From Pseudoalteromonas prydzensis (GTDB taxonomy: Bacteria; Pseudomonadota; Gammaproteobacteria; Enterobacterales; Alteromonadaceae), in assembly GCF_011050055.1 (NCBI RefSeq), contig NZ_DRGM01000005.1, positions 1 through 35,512 of the forward strand: DNA of 35,512 nucleotides, read 5' to 3'. The position numbers and the translations under genes are program-made. Below, one piece after another: positions 31,375-35,512 of this stretch. Numbering within the stretch: the stretch's first letter is position 1; each line of letters opens with the position of its first letter. The notes under the pieces were generated by a model. The model did no database searches, was not told the origin of the DNA, and was given only the letters and a program-made list of their open reading frames with translations.

Positions 31375-32982
31375 TTACATCAATTTAAAGCTTCTTACTT
31401 GCTCATCCAGTGAACGCGCTAGATTTAACAGCTCCTCACTTACTTTTTGGTTATCGTTAGCATCCACTAATGACCGCTCAGCGTTATCACTAATACCAAT
31501 AACACTCCTATTTATTTCCTCTGCGGCTAAGTTTTGCTGTTCTGTTGCGTCGGCTATTTGAATATTAAGTTGATTTATTTCATTCATCTGCATAGAAATA
31601 TCTTTTAAAGCTTGAGCAACATTTTTTACTTGTTGCGCTCTAGCATCAGCTTCCTCACACGATTCACCCATGGTTTTAACCGTTTGCGCTGCTTCGGATT
31701 GTAGCTTGTCGATTGTGCGACGAATTTCATCAGTGGATGCATGGGTACGAGTTGCCAACGTACGTACTTCATCAGCCACCACAGCAAAGCCCCGCCCAGC
31801 TTCACCTGCGCGTGCGGCTTCAATCGCAGCATTAAGAGCTAACAAATTGGTCTGTTCAGCAATACTGCTAATCACTTCGAGTACTTTTCCTACCTCAAGT
31901 GTTTGTACTTGTAGTTGACTTACTTGCGCTGCAGCTTGGCGAACATCGTCTGCCAATTGATTAATACTGAGTTCGGTTTGTTCAGCAACATGCATACTTT
32001 GTTGTGCCAGTTCATTACTGTTCTCTGATTTTTCAGAGGCAAAGTGGGTGGTGTTTTTTACTTCATTAGAGGAGCTCTCTAGTTCATTTATAGCTGCAGC
32101 TACGGAGTCTGTATTTTTCTTTTGCTCTAAAATAGCGCGCTCAGTAGCATCCGCTGAGGTATAAATTTTTTCTGCAGAGTGGATCAATACTTTTGATGAA
32201 TGGGATACTTGAGCAATATTATCTTTAAAGGTGGCGATCATCTTATTAAAGCTGGTGGCGAGCCAACCCAGTTCATCTTCCGCGCTATCGTCAATTCGCA
32301 GGCTCAAATCTTTGTTGGTTGTAGCTAAATGCATAGCATGACCAAGCTTTTTAAGGCGGACAATAAAAATTTGTCTAAACATAATGCCCAGTAATACAAA
32401 GGCAATAATAAAAATAATAGAGAGTAATGCGGTATTTACTAGGGTGTTGTAAGTCACAGTGTTATCAATATCAGCTAATGAGTAACTAATTTTAACTACG
32501 CCGAGTACATCACCTTCTTGTACTTGATGACAGCCAAGGCAATTAGTGCCTTTATAATCGCTACTGGCAAACATCGGGCGTAGGTAAGTCATGCTGCGGC
32601 TGTTATTTTGCTGATCAATCAGCAATGTTTCCTTGCCTTTTAAGGCCTCGCGTTCGATATCGTTGCTGGGTGCTTGATTTTTATTGCCAGGCCCATAAAG
32701 TTTATTAACAAGTGGGGAGCGAATAATATGCGCATCTTCAATATTTGGGTGTTTGCGTAGCTTTTGGCTTAATAGCTCTCTATTTGCCATGGTGCCTGTG
32801 AGCATTAAAGTGTTAATAGAGTCAAAGTAGTTATCAGCAAGAAGCTTAATATTTTCTGCAACTGTGTCTTGCGCAAGCGTTCGTTGTTGGCTTGAGCTAC
32901 TAAGAATACTGGCAATTAACACAATAATGCCTGTTAGGGCTAATAGGGCATAAATTTTATGTTGGATTGATTTCACACGCAC
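31375..32982 (-). CDS. Methyl-accepting chemotaxis protein with a periplasmic CXXCH haem-c motif
   Basis: The 535-residue transducer has TM1 at about 11-30, a periplasmic domain at 31-185, TM2 at about 186-207 ([17 protein letters not shown]), a HAMP linker, and a methyl-accepting domain with the conserved hairpin tip [42 protein letters not shown]. The periplasmic domain contains C148-L-G-C151-H152, a CXXCH c-type haem-binding motif, followed by [17 protein letters not shown]. This suggests redox, O2, NO or CO sensing. Related haem-c sensor domains exist in bacterial chemoreceptors; assignment to a named family is not possible here. There is no C-terminal receptor pentapeptide. The start is a GTG at 32982; a second GTG at 32976 is equally possible, and neither has a good ribosome-binding site. 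Confidence 0.9.
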   Translation of the reverse strand: MRVKSIQHKIYALLALTGIIVLIASILSSSSQQRTLAQDTVAENIKLLADNYFDSINTLMLTGTMANRELLSQKLRKHPNIEDAHIIRSPLVNKLYGPGNKNQAPSNDIEREALKGKETLLIDQQNNSRSMTYLRPMFASSDYKGTNCLGCHQVQEGDVLGVVKISYSLADIDNTVTYNTLVNTALLSIIFIIAFVLLGIMFRQIFIVRLKKLGHAMHLATTNKDLSLRIDDSAEDELGWLATSFNKMIATFKDNIAQVSHSSKVLIHSAEKIYTSADATERAILEQKKNTDSVAAAINELESSSNEVKNTTHFASEKSENSNELAQQSMHVAEQTELSINQLADDVRQAAAQVSQLQVQTLEVGKVLEVISSIAEQTNLLALNAAIEAARAGEAGRGFAVVADEVRTLATRTHASTDEIRRTIDKLQSEAAQTVKTMGESCEEADARAQQVKNVAQALKDISMQMNEINQLNIQIADATEQQNLAAEEINRSVIGISDNAERSLVDANDNQKVSEELLNLARSLDEQVRSFKLM

Positions 32983-33075
32983 GACGCTTTTTCTAAATAT
33001 TTGATCACGTATTATCTATATTTAAAAAAAGGTCGTTTTGACTTAGCGCAAATAGCGTGCAGTTAAAGAGCCGTG

Positions 33076-33504
33076 CTAGGACTGATTGATCATATGACTG
33101 GCAAGTTGCGCCAAAGATTTACGTAACCCTTCTCGTAATAAGGGATTATCAATTTCCACATCTAACGCTTTATTCATGCAGTACATCCATTGATCACGTA
33201 AGTCCTGATCGATCGGAAATGGCATATGGCGTTTACGCAGCATAGGGTGACCATGTTTTTCAACAAACAAGTCTGGGCCGCCTAACCAGCCAGATAAAAA
33301 CTCAAAAAACACTTGGCGAATACGATCCAATGGTTGAGGATGCATATCATATAACGGTTTGGCGTATTCATCGCTTGCCATTATGTCGTAGAATCTATTG
33401 GCTAGGGCGCGCGCGCCTTGTTCGCCACCCATAATTTGGTATGGGGTTTTTTCTGGTGTTGGTGCTTCTGGTTGTTTCGATTTTGAGAAAAGTCGTTTAA
33501 TCAT
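33076..33504 (-). CDS. Group II truncated haemoglobin
   Basis: From the ATG at 33504 the product is 142 residues: a short basic N-terminus with linker (KRLFSKSKQPEAPTPEKTPYQIMGGEQGARALANRFYDIM) and a 2-on-2 globin. Visible are the E-helix region FFEFLSGWLGGPDLFVEKHGHPMLRKRHMPFPID, with the proximal His of the F helix, and QWMYCMNKALD with the G-helix Trp typical of group II (TrHbO). Such proteins bind O2 or NO. The longer open frame reaching 33609 overlaps the divergent aroE start and has no homology. The ribosome-binding site is weak. Confidence 0.88.
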   Translation of the reverse strand: MIKRLFSKSKQPEAPTPEKTPYQIMGGEQGARALANRFYDIMASDEYAKPLYDMHPQPLDRIRQVFFEFLSGWLGGPDLFVEKHGHPMLRKRHMPFPIDQDLRDQWMYCMNKALDVEIDNPLLREGLRKSLAQLASHMINQS

Positions 33505-33570
33505 AAAGTTATCATCGTTAATAAGCAGTAATGTACGAGGTAGATTACTGCACAAAGAGGTTGCTCGAAT

Positions 33571-34395
33571 ATGGACAAATATGCGGTTTTTGGAAATCCC
33601 ATCAAACACTCAAAATCACCCGCGATACATACGCAATTTGCAACCTCACTAGGTGAACAAATTGAATACAGCGCAATATTAGCACCGATTGATGACTTTA
33701 AAAAAGCGCTGACTGAGTTTTTTGCCAACGGCGGGAAAGGGGCTAATGTTACAGTGCCATTTAAAGAGCAAGCATTTGATCTCGTTGCTGAGCGCACCGA
33801 ATTGGCAACCATTGCAGGGGCTGTGAATACAATAAAGTTATTAGACGATGGCCGTTTATTGGGTGATAACACCGATGGTATTGGCTTTGTGAATGATTTA
33901 CTTGCAAATAACGTGACTATAAAAGATAAGCGAATTTTACTTATCGGTGCTGGTGGTGCTGCGCGTGGTGTTGTACTCCCTTTGTTGGCGCAACAACCCC
34001 TTGAAATAATTATAGTTAACCGCACAGCAGCAAAAGCAAAAGCATTAGCTCAGCTGTTTGCACAATATGGCGAAGTGACAGGTTTTGGATTTGATGATTT
34101 ACCAGTAAGTGATTACTCACTAATTATTAATTCAACATCTAGCAGCATGCTCGGAGAGTTACCGGCATTAAAACAACAGCACTTAGATAGCTGTAATTAC
34201 GTTTATGATATGTTTTACTCACAGCAAAACACACTGTTTATGCAATGGGCGCAGGATTATAAAGCGGATATTAAAGTATTAGATGGTAGCGGTATGCTAG
34301 TGGGCCAAGCAGCACAAGCCTATTTTGTATGGCGCAACAAAATGCCTGAAATTCTGCCCGTGGTTAAAGCATTAAAATCAGGAGAGCTGAAATGA
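33571..34395 (+). CDS. aroE: Shikimate dehydrogenase
   Basis: AroE reduces 3-dehydroshikimate to shikimate with NADPH. The 274-residue protein has the shikimate-binding block [21 protein letters not shown], the catalytic Lys in [26 protein letters not shown], and the NADP-binding motif [13 protein letters not shown] with NRTAAKA. The C-terminal [18 protein letters not shown] is standard. It overlaps yrdB by 4 bases (ATGA). The order aroE-yrdB-yrdA is as in E. coli, while tsaC is separated from it here by hemF, the chemoreceptor and the globin. Confidence 0.97.
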   Translation: MDKYAVFGNPIKHSKSPAIHTQFATSLGEQIEYSAILAPIDDFKKALTEFFANGGKGANVTVPFKEQAFDLVAERTELATIAGAVNTIKLLDDGRLLGDNTDGIGFVNDLLANNVTIKDKRILLIGAGGAARGVVLPLLAQQPLEIIIVNRTAAKAKALAQLFAQYGEVTGFGFDDLPVSDYSLIINSTSSSMLGELPALKQQHLDSCNYVYDMFYSQQNTLFMQWAQDYKADIKVLDGSGMLVGQAAQAYFVWRNKMPEILPVVKALKSGELK

Positions 34396-34646
34396 ACCAA
34401 GCGATTCAATTTATAGATCGCATGGAGTTTAATGCGCAAGCTCAGCTTTTAACCTTTTACGCGCAAGTGAACGGTTTAATGGTGGAATGCATTATTGATA
34501 CGCAAAGCTTAGCTATTTCAGATATTGAATCAGCAAAGCAGCATTTTGACATGCTGCGCTTTGATTATGAAGAACTTGCCGAGCAACAAATCGAAGATGA
34601 AGCGTATAACTCGGCAGGACAAATCATTGTTTCAGTGCTGAGTTAA
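34392..34646 (+). CDS. yrdB: YrdB-like DUF1488 protein
   Basis: The 84-residue protein resembles the DUF1488 family (YrdB in E. coli), with [32 protein letters not shown] and a C-terminal helix. The function is unknown. It overlaps aroE at ATGA. Its stop codon is shared out of register with that of yrdA: the bases TTAA at 34643-34646 contain both stops, one on each strand. Confidence 0.88.
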   Translation: MNQAIQFIDRMEFNAQAQLLTFYAQVNGLMVECIIDTQSLAISDIESAKQHFDMLRFDYEELAEQQIEDEAYNSAGQIIVSVLS

Positions 34647-35176
34647 TCCTCAGCTAAATATTCATCTTTAAGCTCAACATAATTAGTTGCTGATATTTTT
34701 AAAAAGCTAAGCTCTTGCTCTGTTAAGGGTCTAGCTTGTTTTACTGGGCTGCCAACGTATAAAAAACCAGATTCTAAACGTTTATTAGGTGGCACAAGAG
34801 AACCTCCACCGATGATCACATCATCTTCTACAATAGCGTTATCCATCACTATGGCACCCATACCTACTAATATACGGTTCCCTAAGCGACAACCATGTAG
34901 CATCACTTTATGCCCTACGGTTACATCGTCACCAATAATTAATGGATAGCCATCGGGATTACTTTTACTGGCACGAGTTAGATGCAATACGCTGCCATCC
35001 TGTATATTTGTACGCTCTCCAATTCGTATATAGTTAACATCACCACGGGCAGCAACTAGAGGCCATACACTACTGTTGTCTCCCAAAGTAATATTACCGA
35101 CTAAAACGGCAGACTCATCAACATAGACTGATTGATTAAAGGTAGGAGTCATTCCTTTATAAGAGCGGATTGTCAT
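34643..35176 (-). CDS. yrdA: Gamma-class carbonic anhydrase family protein
   Basis: The 177-residue protein forms a left-handed beta-helix of hexapeptide repeats (VLVGNITLGDNSSVWPLVAARGD; IRIGERTNIQDGSVLH). The three potential zinc ligands of gamma-carbonic anhydrases are present: H65, H89 and H94 (GHKVMLHG). A C-terminal helix follows. It belongs to the YrdA/CaiE group, whose physiological substrate is uncertain. It is convergent with yrdB and divergent from the rRNA promoter region, the same neighbourhood as E. coli rrnD. Confidence 0.94.
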   Translation of the reverse strand: MTIRSYKGMTPTFNQSVYVDESAVLVGNITLGDNSSVWPLVAARGDVNYIRIGERTNIQDGSVLHLTRASKSNPDGYPLIIGDDVTVGHKVMLHGCRLGNRILVGMGAIVMDNAIVEDDVIIGGGSLVPPNKRLESGFLYVGSPVKQARPLTEQELSFLKISATNYVELKDEYLAED

Positions 35177-35338
35177 TCGAGCACCTAAAAATATTGGAGT
35201 AAGTAATACGAGTGTACCAGCAGAGCCTATAAAATGGCCAGAGGGGAGCTGCTTTGTTCAGAAAATTATCGCTTTTGATGCCTTTAGCTCGTAAAACAGA
35301 CGAACAGCACTTTATTTGAAGTTTTCTTCAAAAAACGC

Positions 35339-35375
35339 TTGCGTAAAATCCGCCGCGCCCTATAATGCGACCCCA
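35339..35375 (+). promoter_or_regulatory. rRNA operon P1-type promoter
   Basis: TTGCGT (35339-35344), a 16-bp spacer, TATAAT (35361-35366) and a GC-rich discriminator GCGACCCC precede the likely start A at 35375. From CCC before the -10 to ACGG at 35384, the sequence is nearly identical to E. coli rrn P1 as I remember it, including CACTGAGACGG against CACTGACACGG. The 16-bp spacer and GC-rich discriminator are typical of stringently controlled rRNA promoters. Confidence 0.88.
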
Positions 35376-35472
35376 CTGAGACGGCAGAGCGCAACGCATA
35401 GCGGGGCATCAGCTACTTAGTAAGTCGAGTAAAACTTGAGTTTAGATTTTTTAGAAAGTTTAAATTTAAGTG

Positions 35473-35510
35473 TTGACAAAAAAATAGGAAAGCGTAATAT
35501 GCGCAGCCCT
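35473..35510 (+). promoter_or_regulatory. rRNA operon second promoter
   Basis: TTGACA (35473-35478), a 16-bp spacer, TAATAT (35495-35500) and GC-rich GCGCAGCCCT follow an A/T-rich tract (35443-35470) that could serve as an UP element. The 16S rRNA gene presumably starts beyond the window. Confidence 0.8.
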
Positions 35511-35512
35511 AG

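Larger units (their letters stand above)
35177..35512 (+). promoter_or_regulatory. Region upstream of an rRNA operon
   Basis: No gene is visible in these 336 bases. An inverted repeat TTTGAAG (35315-35321)/CTTCAAA (35326-35332) and A/T-rich tracts lie before the first rRNA promoter, in UP-element position. Two promoters follow, 134 bp apart (the two entries below). The window ends just after the second one. Confidence 0.8.

Noticed and set aside
33505..33609. Extended N-terminus of the truncated haemoglobin
   Set aside because: It overlaps the divergent aroE start codon and has no globin similarity.
35255..35269. Possible Fis site upstream of the rRNA promoters
   Set aside because: It has G and C at the right distance but misses one of the conserved inner positions; too weak to call.

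Overview
The window looks like chromosomal sequence from a marine gammaproteobacterium of the order Alteromonadales, most likely Pseudoalteromonas or a close relative. Three things point there. Gene content and order follow the gammaproteobacterial core (fadBA, pepQ-yigZ-trkH, trkA-rsmB-fmt-def, dprA-smg-yrdD-tsaC, aroE-yrdB-yrdA). The 440-residue prolidase matches the length and active-site numbering I remember for Alteromonas/Pseudoalteromonas prolidases. The coding sequence is moderately AT-rich. The genus is an inference; no database was searched. The first 19 bases are a Nextera/Tn5 mosaic-end adapter, and the last 170 bases run into tandem rRNA-operon promoters, so this is probably a draft contig broken at an rRNA repeat.

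Layout. 1-5.2 kb: adapter, truncated glyQ, glyS and its terminator, a small lipoprotein, then a KAP-family P-loop NTPase lying between two tracts of 7-bp AGCTNNN repeats. 5.2-9.1 kb (minus strand): tusA and the fatty-acid beta-oxidation pair fadBA, with a FadR-like site upstream. 9.1-15.4 kb (plus): slt lytic transglycosylase, pepQ, yigZ, trkH and a PilZ-domain protein. 15.4-19.8 kb: the accessory region, holding six paralogous genes for secreted ~50-residue EF-hand-pair proteins in two blocks (four plus two). Each block is headed by a near-identical 94-bp leader. The blocks are separated by DUF998-like, GNAT and OsmC genes. 19.8-22.1 kb: a TonB-dependent siderophore receptor with a Fur-box-like site. 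22.1-26.3 kb (minus): trkA, rsmB, fmt, def. 26.4-31.3 kb (plus): a LysM protein, dprA, smg, a four-zinc-finger YrdD-like protein, tsaC and hemF. 31.4-33.5 kb (minus): a chemoreceptor with a periplasmic CXXCH haem-c motif, and a group II truncated haemoglobin. 33.6-35.2 kb: aroE, yrdB, yrdA, then rRNA promoters. In E. coli, yrdA is also next to an rRNA operon (rrnD), so the right end keeps a deep synteny.

How the genes work together. TrkA and TrkH are the regulatory and channel parts of one potassium uptake system, encoded at two loci. FadB and FadA form the beta-oxidation complex. Def, Fmt and RsmB belong to translation initiation and ribosome maturation. HemF makes haem precursor next to two predicted haem proteins. 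The TonB receptor is probably iron-regulated.

Best candidates for something undescribed: (1) the EF-hand micro-protein array with its duplicated leader, conserved hairpin or operator, and a palindrome repeated between genes; (2) the KAP NTPase cassette bounded on both sides by heptamer repeats, which may be a mobile or exchangeable cargo slot, possibly for phage defence; (3) the haem-c chemoreceptor beside hemF and a haemoglobin.
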